Shown here: positions 1 to 8,218 of the stretch, one piece after another
Numbering within the stretch: the first letter of the stretch is position 1
How the letters are laid out: the number at the start of each line of letters is the position of its first letter
NCBI RefSeq assembly: GCF_030209745.1
Contig: NZ_JARVRJ010000007.1
Coordinates: 180,745-244,744, forward strand
Reading direction: 5' to 3'
Origin: Arthrobacter sp. fls2-241-R2A-200
Lineage (GTDB): Bacteria; Actinomycetota; Actinomycetes; Actinomycetales; Micrococcaceae
DNA length: 64,000 nt
Program-made: the position numbers and the translations under genes
Notes under the pieces: generated by a model
The model's database searches: none
The model's input: the letters and a program-made list of their open reading frames with translations, nothing else
Told to the model about the DNA's origin: nothing

Positions 1-248
1 GTTTCACCCGCCACCAGGAACCCGTCACGCGTCCAGTAAATGGTGAAATCCGGTCCTGTTCCGCCGCCGCAGCCGTAGAAGGTGTAGGGGCCGATCACGG
101 TGCCCAGCGTCTGGCCCACGATCGCGGTACCGGTGACCACGGGATCGGGACCGCTGGGCGCCGCCGACGCCGGCAATGGGCTGATTGCCATGGCAGTGAC
201 GACCGCTGCGAGAAGCGCGACTGCCATCCGGCGTCGAAGTGTTCCCAT
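1..248 (-). CDS. Secreted protein, N-terminal part only (runs off the left edge)
   Basis: The reading frame starts at ATG 248 on the minus strand, behind a strong AGGAGG ribosome binding site at about 254-259, and is still open at base 1. The first 30 residues form a clear signal peptide: MGTLRRR, then a hydrophobic stretch rich in A, V and L, then an ASA-A cleavage site. The mature start contains a glycine-rich GCGGG segment and a TIYWTRDG stretch, resembling the beta-sandwich repeats of secreted actinobacterial surface proteins. The rest of the gene is outside the window, so no function can be given. Export is seen from the sequence; the Ig-like fold is an inference. Confidence 0.75.
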   Translation of the reverse strand, partial: MGTLRRRMAVALLAAVVTAMAISPLPASAAPSGPDPVVTGTAIVGQTLGTVIGPYTFYGCGGGTGPDFTIYWTRDGFLVAGE

Positions 249-512
249 GCTGTTCCTCCTGTGTGTATCCAACCAGCCAGGGATAAACCCGGAATGGCTC
301 CCTAGGGGGTGGCGTGGTTGGGGTCGAGTCTTCATGAAGTGTATGTGGGGCACGAAGCGATCGCGGGCAGCGGCATGGCCAATGGCCGGACCGACCTGGC
401 TGCTCTCAGGAAACGGTCACTTTGCTCCCGTATCATGGATGCGATCGGCCAGCCCTGTCCATTGGGACCGAGCACGCCGCTTCCTTGTCAGCTTGCCAAA
501 AGATCGCCGGAA

Positions 513-1121
513 ATGACCGCACCGAACTCACTGGAACCGTACTCCCTTGATCTGACCACGGGCTTGCCCCGCATGGCTGCCGCGCCCACCACGCCGCGAC
601 AGCAATTGCGCTATGCCCGCATCTTGAAGACCGCGGCGGGATTTGCCCAACGTCAATTCGACACGTTAAGCCTCTCCGATGTCGCTTCACGGGCGGACGT
701 TCCGCTTGGCACGCTGTACCGCTACTTTCCCTCCACTGCCCACCTGATGCTGGCCGTGTACCGGCAACAACTGCGCGAACTGCGGGACGGGTTGCGCAAG
801 CGAGTGGGTAAGGGCCATGACCTTGCCGGTGTGATGATGGAGATCTTCCACCTAAGGGTCATGCAACCCGGTGTTGAACATTGTTTGATCCGCCCCGCAG
901 GCAGGGACGAGGACACTACCCAGTTGCTCCGGGAGATCGACGCACTGTCCGTCGAAGCGGTTGGCTCCCTGAGTAAGGACACCGCGAACGACGCCGTCCG
1001 GGCTCGGATTCTGCTACATCTGGTCAGCGGTTTGGTCCAGGCTGTCCGCTGCCGCCGGCTTTCGCTGTTCGAAGCCGAGAAGGACCTGAAGAGGGCCTGC
1101 ACGCTGCTTACCGCCAGCTAG
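513..1121 (+). CDS. TetR/AcrR family transcriptional regulator
   Basis: This 202-residue protein has an N-terminal TetR DNA-binding domain (about residues 30-80), with a helix-turn-helix reading SLSDVASRADVPLGTLYRYFPS. The remainder is an all-helical ligand-binding domain. The GTLYRYFPS...HLMLAVY segment looks most like the KstR-type branch of the family, but the ligand cannot be read from the sequence. I chose ATG 513; the frame is open further upstream to 309, but those residues do not look conserved. ATG 573 is an alternative. A TATCAT -10-like hexamer lies at about 432. It is followed on the same strand by malic enzyme after a 258-base gap, so it may or may not control that gene. Confidence 0.8.
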   Translation: MTAPNSLEPYSLDLTTGLPRMAAAPTTPRQQLRYARILKTAAGFAQRQFDTLSLSDVASRADVPLGTLYRYFPSTAHLMLAVYRQQLRELRDGLRKRVGKGHDLAGVMMEIFHLRVMQPGVEHCLIRPAGRDEDTTQLLREIDALSVEAVGSLSKDTANDAVRARILLHLVSGLVQAVRCRRLSLFEAEKDLKRACTLLTAS

Positions 1122-1166
1122 CGCCGGGGCTCGCAACTAACGAAACCTGCATGAAGCACGTCACAC

Positions 1167-1179
1167 TAACCGATGGTTA
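1167..1179. promoter_or_regulatory. Perfect palindrome TAACC-GAT-GGTTA upstream of malic enzyme
   Basis: A 5-3-5 perfect inverted repeat lies in the 258-base gap between the TetR gene and malic enzyme. A GTTGCAAC palindrome lies further downstream at 1227-1234. Both are operator-sized. Which regulator binds them is unknown; the neighbouring TetR protein is the obvious candidate. Confidence 0.35.
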
Positions 1180-1379
1180 ATCGTTTTACTCTCGAATCAT
1201 CTCTGTTGGTATTGAATCTTGTCCCCGTTGCAACTCCTTAGGCTGGAGACACCGAAGCGGCTAGCAGCCCCCTTATCTGCAGAAGCAACGCCGGGCCAGT
1301 CACCCTTGGCCCGCTACCGCAGTTCTGTTCCTGCCCGAATCATGCCGTGGGTCCACGGCTAGCCTGAGGAGACAAAGAC

Positions 1380-2579
1380 GTGTCCATCGAGACAATTGCA
1401 ACTGATAATGACGCCCTGGTACTGAGCGAAGAAGAGATTTTTGCAGCCCACGAAGGCGGCAAGCTCAGTATTTCCAGCACCGTTCCGCTGAATAACAAGC
1501 GTGACCTTTCCATTGCGTACACCCCCGGTGTGGCCCAAGTCAGCCGCGCCATCCACGCCAACCCCGAACTTGCCCGCACACACACCTGGGCAGAGCGCCT
1601 TGTTGTGGTGGTCAGCGATGGCACCGCCGTTTTGGGCCTTGGCAACATCGGCCCCAGCGCTTCCCTGCCAGTCATGGAAGGCAAGTCCGCGCTGTTCAAG
1701 TCTTTTGGCGACCTGGACTCCATCCCGTTGGTGCTCAACACCACCGACGTCGACGAGATCATCGAGACTTTGGTACGACTCCGCCCGAGCTTCGGTGCGG
1801 TAAACCTCGAGGACATCTCCGCACCCCGCTGCTTTGAACTCGAAGAGCGGCTCATTGAAGCACTCGACTGCCCCGTCATGCATGATGACCAGCACGGCAC
1901 CGCCGTCGTGGTTCTTGCAGCCCTGACCAACGCCGCCAAGGTGACCAAGCGCGAGCTGGCCGGCTTGAAGGTTGTTGTTTCCGGCGCAGGTGCCGCAGGC
2001 ATCGCCATCGCAGAAATCATGCTTGCTGTTGGAATCAAGGACGTCATCTTGCTCGACTCCAAGGGCGTGGTCAACGCCGAGCGCGCAGACCTCGTTGCCG
2101 ATCCGCACAGTGTGAAGGCCCGGATGGCCCAGCGCACCAACCCCCGCGGCGTGAGCGGTGGCCCTGGGGAAGGCCTCACGGGGGCCGACGTCTTCGTAGG
2201 CGTTTCCTCCTCGAAGGTCGACGAAGCGCACCTGAAGCTGATGAACGATCAGTCGATCGTGTTCGCCCTGTCCAACCCGGACCCGGAAGTTCTTCCCGAG
2301 GTCGCGCAGAAGTACGCAGCCGTGGTTGCCACGGGCCGGAGTGACTTCCCGAACCAGATCAACAATGTCCTCGCCTTCCCCGGCATTTTCCGCGGCGCGT
2401 TGGACGCTGGCGCCCGCCGTATTACCCAGGCCATGAAGATCGCTGCCGCCAACGCCATCGCTGAGCTGGCTGCCGAGGAGTTGTCCGCAAATTACATCGT
2501 GCCCAGCCCGCTGGATGCCCGCGTGGCACCCGCCGTCACCGCTGCGGTCGCCGCAGCCGCCTCGGCGGCGGACGCCTAA
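1380..2579 (+). CDS. NAD(P)-dependent malic enzyme (malate to pyruvate + CO2)
   Basis: This is a 399-residue short-form bacterial malic enzyme. The N-terminal malic domain carries the family blocks AYTPGVAQVSR and VSDGTAVLGLGNIGPSASLPVMEGK (residues about 40-105), then NLEDISAPRCFELEE and the MHDDQHGTAVV catalytic and metal-binding block (about 140-180). A Rossmann domain follows with VVSGAGAAGIAIAE, and the C-terminus holds FALSNPDPEVLPE and FPNQINNVLAFPGIFRGALDAGA. It uses GTG 1380 with a GAGGAGA ribosome binding site 6-8 bases upstream. It lacks the phosphotransacetylase domain found in long MaeB proteins. It would supply pyruvate and reducing power. NAD versus NADP preference is not decided here. 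Confidence 0.93.
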   Translation: MSIETIATDNDALVLSEEEIFAAHEGGKLSISSTVPLNNKRDLSIAYTPGVAQVSRAIHANPELARTHTWAERLVVVVSDGTAVLGLGNIGPSASLPVMEGKSALFKSFGDLDSIPLVLNTTDVDEIIETLVRLRPSFGAVNLEDISAPRCFELEERLIEALDCPVMHDDQHGTAVVVLAALTNAAKVTKRELAGLKVVVSGAGAAGIAIAEIMLAVGIKDVILLDSKGVVNAERADLVADPHSVKARMAQRTNPRGVSGGPGEGLTGADVFVGVSSSKVDEAHLKLMNDQSIVFALSNPDPEVLPEVAQKYAAVVATGRSDFPNQINNVLAFPGIFRGALDAGARRITQAMKIAAANAIAELAAEELSANYIVPSPLDARVAPAVTAAVAAAASAADA

Positions 2580-2599
2580 CGCTACAAGCAAGACCGACG

Positions 2600-2634
2600 A
2601 CGGCGACGCCCCCGCTGGGGAGCGTCGCCGTTTG
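2600..2634 (+). terminator. Rho-independent terminator of malic enzyme
   Basis: A stem of ten base pairs (ACGGCGACGC / GCGTCGCCGT) is extended by an inner CCCC/GGGG stem and followed by a short T run (TTTG). It begins 21 bases after the malic enzyme stop codon. Confidence 0.8.
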
Positions 2635-2681
2635 TCCTGCTGAAGAACAGAGCCAGCCTTTCCCGACCGTAGACTGGGCCC

Positions 2682-3185
2682 ATGAATGCCGAACTCGCGG
2701 TGACGATCTTGTGCGGCCTGGCCATTGCGGTGGGCGTGGCCGGAGTCATCATCCCTGTCCTGCCAGGCAGCATGCTCATCGGTGCGAGCCTGCTGGCTTG
2801 GGCCATCTGGGGCGGTGCCGGCCCACTAGGCTGGATTGTCTTCGCAGTCGGCATGGTGTTTGTGGTTGCCGGGATGGCTTCAAGCGCTGTCTTAACTGGT
2901 CGCAGGCTCAAGCAGCACGGCGTTCCCAACAGGTCGGTGCTGATCGGTGTTGCGCTGGCGGTCGTGGGGATGTTCGTGATTCCGGTGCTGGGCCTCTTCA
3001 TTGGTTTCGCCCTTGGTTTGTTGCTCAGCGAAGTCCAACGCACCCGTGACTTCCGGGCTGCGCTCCGGTCGAGCGGTGCGGCGCTGAAGGCCACCGGCGT
3101 CGGAATACTGGTGGAGTTTGGCCTTGCCTGCGCCGCGGCGAGTACGTGGATCATCGGTGTGTGGATCCACGCCGTGACCGGCTAA
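2682..3185 (+). CDS. DUF456 family integral membrane protein
   Basis: This 167-residue, very hydrophobic protein has four or five predicted membrane helices. It has the hallmark of DUF456: GVAGVIIPVLPGSMLIGASLLAWA near the N-terminus and a glycine-rich PVLGLFIGFALGLLLSEVQRTRD segment before a final helix. No function is established for the family. ATG 2682 has no ribosome binding site. A TAGACT hexamer ends exactly six bases before the ATG, so the mRNA is probably leaderless. It converges on the deacetylase-like gene with a 12-base gap. Confidence 0.8.
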   Translation: MNAELAVTILCGLAIAVGVAGVIIPVLPGSMLIGASLLAWAIWGGAGPLGWIVFAVGMVFVVAGMASSAVLTGRRLKQHGVPNRSVLIGVALAVVGMFVIPVLGLFIGFALGLLLSEVQRTRDFRAALRSSGAALKATGVGILVEFGLACAAASTWIIGVWIHAVTG

Positions 3186-3197
3186 AGCCCGGATTGG

Positions 3198-4145
3198 TTA
3201 GCGAAGTGAAGGAACGCTGACTTGAGCCGGGCGGAATGTTGCTCCGGCGCCCGGGAACAGCGGCACATCGATCCGGGCGTGCGTGTGAACTTCCTGCACA
3301 GTGGACTTGGTGTGCCCCGCGATCTCCGCCAACGTGGTGACCCACATTCCTTCAAGGTCTTTCACCCGCTCGATCAGTTGTTCCAGGGCCACCGCGCGTG
3401 ACGGCCTACCGGAGATAAACGGATGGTTGGTCAGTACGAAGCAACTGCCTTGGGCGTGGTGGGCTTGGGCCTCCAGGGTCCACATTGCCAAGGCCTTGGC
3501 CGGGTTCTCGATCACGCCGCTGCCGGTTACGCCGGGGTAGAACGCGTACTGCTCCCAGTCGTCCAATGCCCAGTCGACAGGAATCTCCACGATGTCCCGG
3601 GAGTCATCTTCGGCGACCGCCATACGGTAAGGGGCATCGCCGTCGAGCAGGCTTGAATCGTAGAGGAAGCCGCGGTCCGCCAACAGGGCCGGGGACTGCC
3701 AGTTCAGTTCCCACCAGGGTGCCCGGTAACCTACCGGCCGCACGCCGGCCACACGGGCGAGCGCCTCCAGGCCGCGATCGAGGTAGCTGGCTTCGGTGGC
3801 CGCATCAATGCCCTGCATGGGCTCGTGGAGGTAGCCGTGGTGGGCGATCTCATGCCCGGCGTCCGCGATCCTGCGGACGACGTCGGGGTAGCTGTCAGCC
3901 GTGAACCCGGGAACGAAGAATGTTCCCTTGATGTCCTGGCGGTCCAGGATCTGGAGGAGCCGCGGGACGGCGATTTTGGGCCCATAGGACTGATGGCTCA
4001 TGAGGGACATCCGCCGCGTGCTTGCGGGATCATGGGCGATGGTGCAGGACTCGGCATCGACGTCGAAGGTGAAGGAGGCTGCGGCTTTGAAGCCTTCCGG
4101 CCATACAACCGGGTGCAGCGAATCGGCGAATGCGGGATGGTTCAT
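3198..4145 (-). CDS. Polysaccharide-deacetylase-fold hydrolase (PuuE/NodB-like), probable cyclic-amide hydrolase
   Basis: This 315-residue protein has the NodB/PuuE fold. AASFTFDVDAES near residue 20 is the first motif, GTFFVPGFTAD follows, then DAGHEIAHHGYLHEP, GYRAPWWELNWQSPALLADRGFLYDSSLLDGDAPYR, and near the end CFVLTNHPFISGRPSR. Members of this branch next to purine or pyrimidine permeases include PuuE-type allantoinases and imide hydrolases rather than true sugar deacetylases. Its start ATG overlaps the stop of the upstream NCS1 permease gene by four bases (ATGA), so the two are translationally coupled. A cyclic ureide, imide or related amide is therefore the likely substrate. That assignment is inference from context; the fold is read directly. 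Confidence 0.72.
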   Translation of the reverse strand: MNHPAFADSLHPVVWPEGFKAAASFTFDVDAESCTIAHDPASTRRMSLMSHQSYGPKIAVPRLLQILDRQDIKGTFFVPGFTADSYPDVVRRIADAGHEIAHHGYLHEPMQGIDAATEASYLDRGLEALARVAGVRPVGYRAPWWELNWQSPALLADRGFLYDSSLLDGDAPYRMAVAEDDSRDIVEIPVDWALDDWEQYAFYPGVTGSGVIENPAKALAMWTLEAQAHHAQGSCFVLTNHPFISGRPSRAVALEQLIERVKDLEGMWVTTLAEIAGHTKSTVQEVHTHARIDVPLFPGAGATFRPAQVSVPSLR

Positions 4146-5737
4146 GCTGTGGTCCTTTCCGGAACGGCCGGTGAGCCAGGTGTTGCCGGCGTTGGCGGTG
4201 TGACTGAAACGTGGTTCGCGTCGGCACGCAGGAACTTCCGGTGGGCCCGCGGCCCGAGGAGTGCGTAGGCTCCGGCGCTGGTGAGTCCGCCGGCCAGCCA
4301 TGAGAGGTCCCAGCCGCCCAAAGCCACCGCAATGGGGCCTTGCATGATGGGAATCAGCCCATACATGAATAGCCAGGTGGCGAAGATGCCAAGGACCAGG
4401 GAGGTGATTCCTGCCCAGTTGACGACGGGGAGCCGGCGCGTACCGATCGGATCAAAGAGCCGGTCGACCTTGGCGGGCCAGCGCTTCTCGAGCCAGAAGT
4501 AGTGCACCAGCATGATGCCGCCCCACGCAGCTACCCAGGCAACGAGCCCGATCAGCCAAGCATCCAGTACGGAGGCGAAGTCTTCCTGGAAGATGAAGAA
4601 CACCACAGCAAGAAGTGAGAAGACGCCCACGAAGAGGTTGAGCTTGCGGCGGTTGATGTTGATATCCAGCGCCTGCGTGGCCACCGAAAAGGTGTAGATG
4701 TTGAGGATGTTCGTGGCGATCGGGCCGTGCAGTACAAGAAGGAGCACGGGCAGTGCCATGGCGCCGAAGTTTTGCACGATCAGTTTGCCGGGATCAATCT
4801 CGCCGCTGTTCGTTGCCAGGCTTGCGCCGAGGACACCGAGCCATACAACGGGAATGAATTGGCCCAGAACAGATGCGAGGTAGACCTTGCGCTTGGGAAC
4901 CGAGGTACTCACAAAGCGTGAGTAGTCTGCTGCGTAGGTGAACCAGGTGATTCCCCAACCGATTCCAATGGCGGTCATCACGGCGCTCATTGCGGCAATC
5001 CGGTCAGGTCCGGCCAGGATGTGTCCGGCAGGGCCGGGGTAGCCCCAGTCGATTTTCATGCCGAACCACGCGACGGCTGACATCACGGCAAGGATGATGA
5101 TGGTTGGCGGAACTGTCCACTTCTCAAAGGCGGCAATGGCCTTGTAGCCGAACCAGGCGATCGCCACCTGTGCTGCCATAATCACCGTGGCGACGCCGAT
5201 CTTCCAGGCGTAGTTGTGGGCGGTGGGATCCACCCAGCCGAGCGTTCCGAAAAGGGCCATGACCAAGTCCAGGATGATCCACGTGTTGACGGCACACCAG
5301 CCGATCACCAGGAGCGCCTGGATGGCAGCCGGCAAGTAGTTGCCGCGACGCCCGAACGCCGCACGCGCCAGGACCATGCCGGTGGCGCCGGTCTTTTGGC
5401 CCAGGAGCACGAAGCAGCCGAACAGCAGCATGCCGATCAGGTTTCCCAGGACCAGGACGGTCACGGTGTCCGCGAACCCGAGTCCGAGGTTGATTCCGAG
5501 CGCCCCGAGCACCCAGTTGATGGGCGCGAGGTTGGCGCCAGCCCATATCCAGAACTGGCCGGAGACCTTGCGGGTGCGGTCTGATTCGGGGATGGGTTGG
5601 AGCCAGGCTTCGCTGTCATGGCCCGGCGCCATTGCCGGACCTGACTGCGCTGTGCTGTCTTGGGAGGAAGGGCTGTGTTGGGAAGCTGGGCTGTGTTGGG
5701 AAAAACTTGGTGACGCAGGAGAGAGGTTGTCTTGCAT
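4142..5737 (-). CDS. NCS1 family permease (nucleobase / allantoin / hydantoin type)
   Basis: This 531-residue membrane protein has about twelve hydrophobic segments. The start of the membrane domain, FWIWAGANLAPINWVLGALG, and later ARAAFGRRGNYLPAAIQALLVIGWCAVNTW are typical of NCS1 cation symporters for cytosine, allantoin and hydantoins. The first 45 residues are polar and contain a short repeat, QHSPASQHSPSSQ, encoded by near-identical DNA units at about 5660-5705. It leads a two-gene unit with the PuuE-like hydrolase and is divergent from a PucR regulator 109 bases away, which suggests substrate-induced uptake. Family is secure; substrate is not. Confidence 0.85.
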   Translation of the reverse strand: MQDNLSPASPSFSQHSPASQHSPSSQDSTAQSGPAMAPGHDSEAWLQPIPESDRTRKVSGQFWIWAGANLAPINWVLGALGINLGLGFADTVTVLVLGNLIGMLLFGCFVLLGQKTGATGMVLARAAFGRRGNYLPAAIQALLVIGWCAVNTWIILDLVMALFGTLGWVDPTAHNYAWKIGVATVIMAAQVAIAWFGYKAIAAFEKWTVPPTIIILAVMSAVAWFGMKIDWGYPGPAGHILAGPDRIAAMSAVMTAIGIGWGITWFTYAADYSRFVSTSVPKRKVYLASVLGQFIPVVWLGVLGASLATNSGEIDPGKLIVQNFGAMALPVLLLVLHGPIATNILNIYTFSVATQALDININRRKLNLFVGVFSLLAVVFFIFQEDFASVLDAWLIGLVAWVAAWGGIMLVHYFWLEKRWPAKVDRLFDPIGTRRLPVVNWAGITSLVLGIFATWLFMYGLIPIMQGPIAVALGGWDLSWLAGGLTSAGAYALLGPRAHRKFLRADANHVSVTPPTPATPGSPAVPERTTA

Positions 5738-5846
5738 GGGGAGAGCCTCCGTATGTGAAAGGGACCCCCTAAGGCTATGTGCCCCAGATCACAGCAACAA
5801 GATACGATGTGTCTAAAGAAACACCGGTCACAGCTTACGGAGTGTC
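5738..5846. promoter_or_regulatory. Divergent promoter region of the permease unit and PucR gene
   Basis: This 109-base gap separates the two divergent starts. The permease start has a good GGGAGAG ribosome binding site on the minus strand. The centre is AT-richer than its surroundings (around AACAAGATACGATGTG). I see no perfect palindrome to name as the PucR operator. Confidence 0.4.
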
Positions 5847-7307
5847 ATGTCAATTCTGCTTGGGCAAGCCCTGAACAGTGAAACCCTTCAAGGTGCGGAT
5901 CCCCGCATCATGTGCGCGGCAGACGGCGCCCTTACAAGGCCCGTCCGCTGGGTTCACTCCAGCGAGGTCCTGGACATCGCGCCGCTGCTGCGTGGCGGGG
6001 AACTGCTCCTGAGCGGGGGCCAAGCGCTCGCGGGTCAACCGGCGGAACGCCGCGTCGAGTATGTCCGGGGGCTGGCCGCCCGGGGCATCGCGGCCCTGGC
6101 TCTGGAAACCGGCCCAGCCCTGCCGGCCATCCCCGCCGAAATGTTGGAGGTCGCCCAGTCCGCCGGGCTGCCGATCATCGAGCTCCGTCACGTTGTCCCG
6201 TTCGTTGCCGTGATGCAGGAAATCAACTCACTCCTGGTCAGCGAGTCAGTGGAGCATCTCCAGCGCGGCGATCAGGCCAGCCATGCCATGGCTGCCGAGC
6301 TGGCCCACGGCGGCGGGCTGGATCAACTGCTGGCTGTCTTGGCGGAAACCACCGGGGCTGGCGCAAGGCTCGTCTCGCCGTCGGGCATTACCCTCGGGGC
6401 GGCCGCTGGACCCGGCGCGGGCGGGACGGTCACCACCGTTGATGTCCCGGTCCGCGGCGTGCTGGCCGCCCGCCTCGAGTTGGAAGTGCCCGACGACGGC
6501 GACAGCGGCCTTGCGCGCGTGGCAGGCGAGAGGTCCGTGGACATCCTTGGCCTGGCCCTGTTGCAACGGATGCCGCCGGGATTGAAGGAATTGGCTGGCA
6601 TTGAGTTGATGCGCGCCATCAATTCGGGCAGCCAAACGTGGCAACTCCGGCAACTGGGGCCGGCGTCGGGCTTTTCGGTTGATGGGCCCGTCGCTGCCGT
6701 GGTGATCCGGTCTGCACGGGCCGGGCATCTTCGAGCCGGTTTGGATGCGTTGATGCGCGAAGTCGTGTCCCACAGCGCCAGTTATGCCAACAACGCGGAG
6801 CTGATCGCGCTTGCCTCACTCAGCGGTGGCACATCGACGCGCGCTGCCTTGGTGGCGGGGCTGCGGGGTTTGGCGTTGCCCGCCGGATCAGCCATTGCCG
6901 TGGGGCCCCTTGGCAATGGCATCGATGAGGCACCGTGGTCCCTGGCTGAAGCGCGCCGCAGCCTTGATATGGCCGGGGACGAAGGCAGCCTGGTGGACGC
7001 TGAAGCCTACGCCGTGGAGCGGCTTGCCGGGGAACACCTGGACGTCGCCTCCCGGGGCTCGTTCGTTCAGCGTCAGCTGGGGGCCGTCGTCGAACATGAC
7101 CGGCTGAGGCGGTCCGAGCTCCTCCGCACGCTGACAGTGTGGCTGGATACCGGGTGCAACACTGCACAGGCGGCGCGCGAACTGCACCTGGAGCGGCAGT
7201 CCATGCACCACAGGTTGCAGAAGATCTTCGAGCTCTGTGGGGGCGACCCCAGGGGAACCGGCCGGCTGGCCGGACTCCACCTGGCAACGAAGTTGGCGCG
7301 GTTGTAG
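5847..7307 (+). CDS. PucR family transcriptional regulator
   Basis: This 486-residue regulator begins with the PucR N-terminal sensory domain (RPVRWVHSSEVLDIAPLLRGGELLLSGG, about residues 30-60). A variable middle part follows, and it ends with the PucR C-terminal helix-turn-helix: RRSELLRTLTVWLDTGCNTAQAARELHLERQSMHHRLQKIFELCGGD. Proteins of this type activate purine, allantoin or amino-acid catabolic genes. ATG 5847 has a weak ACGGAG ribosome binding site. It is divergent from the NCS1 permease and hydrolase genes and is the obvious candidate to control them. It converges on purU with a 12-base gap. Confidence 0.87.
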   Translation: MSILLGQALNSETLQGADPRIMCAADGALTRPVRWVHSSEVLDIAPLLRGGELLLSGGQALAGQPAERRVEYVRGLAARGIAALALETGPALPAIPAEMLEVAQSAGLPIIELRHVVPFVAVMQEINSLLVSESVEHLQRGDQASHAMAAELAHGGGLDQLLAVLAETTGAGARLVSPSGITLGAAAGPGAGGTVTTVDVPVRGVLAARLELEVPDDGDSGLARVAGERSVDILGLALLQRMPPGLKELAGIELMRAINSGSQTWQLRQLGPASGFSVDGPVAAVVIRSARAGHLRAGLDALMREVVSHSASYANNAELIALASLSGGTSTRAALVAGLRGLALPAGSAIAVGPLGNGIDEAPWSLAEARRSLDMAGDEGSLVDAEAYAVERLAGEHLDVASRGSFVQRQLGAVVEHDRLRRSELLRTLTVWLDTGCNTAQAARELHLERQSMHHRLQKIFELCGGDPRGTGRLAGLHLATKLARL

Positions 7308-7319
7308 GTCCTGAGGGGC

Positions 7320-8216
7320 CTACTTCAGCACGATCGTACGGTTCCCGTTCAGGATGATCCGGCCCTCGCAGTGCCAGCGAACCGCGTTACTCAGCGCCTT
7401 GCACTCGGTATCCCGTCCGGCGGCTACCAGATCATCCGGTCCGAAGGTGTGGTCCACCTCCACCACCTGCTGGGCGATGATGGGTCCTTCATCCAGCTCG
7501 CCGTTCACGTAATGCGCAGTGGCGCCTACGGTTTTCACTCCCCGCGCATAAGCCTGGTGGTAAGGCTTGGCACCCTTGAAGCTGGGCAGGAATGAGTGAT
7601 GGATGTTGATCGCACGGCCGTCGAGCTTCCGGGCCAGGTGATCGCTGAGGACCTGCATGTACCGGGCCAGCACAATGAGTTCCACGTCCAGTTCGTCAAT
7701 GATTTCCAGCAGGCGCCCCTCGGCGGCGGGCTTTGTGGCGGCCGTGACCGGCACGTGGAAGAACGGAATCCCATGCCACTCCACAATGCCCTGATGATCG
7801 GTGTGGTTCGACACCACCCCCACCACATCAATGGGCAGCTCGCCGATCCGGGCGCGGAACAGGAGATCGTTGAGGCAGTGCCCGAACTTGGACACCATGA
7901 TCAGCACTTTGCGCTTGTAGCCCTGGCGTTCCAGCTGCCATGACATGCCGTACTTTTCGGCCACCGGAGCGAAAGCATTCCGCAATTCATCCAGCGTGGA
8001 GGAATCGCCGGCGGACGCGAAGTGCACGCGCATGAAGAAGTGGCCTTCTGCGCGGTCGCCGAACTGCTTGTTGTCGATGATGTCGCAGCCGTGCTCCAGC
8101 AGGAAGCCGGACACGGCGTGCACAATGCCGGGGCCTTCGGGACAGTCAAGGGTGAGCACATGCTCCACCGTGGTGTCCGGCGAAACAGCAGCAGTTTCAG
8201 TTTGGATGGCAGTCAT
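7320..8216 (-). CDS. purU: Formyltetrahydrofolate deformylase
   Basis: This 298-residue enzyme hydrolyses 10-formyl-THF to formate and THF. Residues about 18-95 form an ACT domain (VLTLDCPEGPGIVHAVSGFLLEHGCDI). The catalytic formyltransferase-like domain follows, with KVLIMVSKFGHCLNDLLFR, VVSNHTDH, VLARYMQVLS and the active-site block NIHHSFLPSFKGAKPYHQAY...GATAHYVNGELDEGPIIAQ. The start is ATG 8216, two bases after the sdaA stop. It is the last gene of the glyA-sox-sdaA operon, where it can recycle one-carbon units when sarcosine oxidation makes more methylene-THF than GlyA consumes. That role is inference from position. Confidence 0.94.
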   Translation of the reverse strand: MTAIQTETAAVSPDTTVEHVLTLDCPEGPGIVHAVSGFLLEHGCDIIDNKQFGDRAEGHFFMRVHFASAGDSSTLDELRNAFAPVAEKYGMSWQLERQGYKRKVLIMVSKFGHCLNDLLFRARIGELPIDVVGVVSNHTDHQGIVEWHGIPFFHVPVTAATKPAAEGRLLEIIDELDVELIVLARYMQVLSDHLARKLDGRAINIHHSFLPSFKGAKPYHQAYARGVKTVGATAHYVNGELDEGPIIAQQVVEVDHTFGPDDLVAAGRDTECKALSNAVRWHCEGRIILNGNRTIVLK

Positions 8217-8218
8217 GG

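Noticed and set aside
100..516. Plus-strand open frame near the left edge
   Set aside because: It runs antisense to a gene with a clear signal peptide and strong ribosome binding site, and its own residues show no domain pattern.
1359..2591. Long minus-strand frame of about 410 codons opposite malic enzyme
   Set aside because: It is a GC-rich shadow frame; the plus strand encodes every conserved malic enzyme motif.
5660..5705. Short GGGCTGTGTTGGGA-type repeats as a regulatory array
   Set aside because: They lie inside the permease reading frame and encode its low-complexity N-terminus; no regulatory role is needed to explain them.
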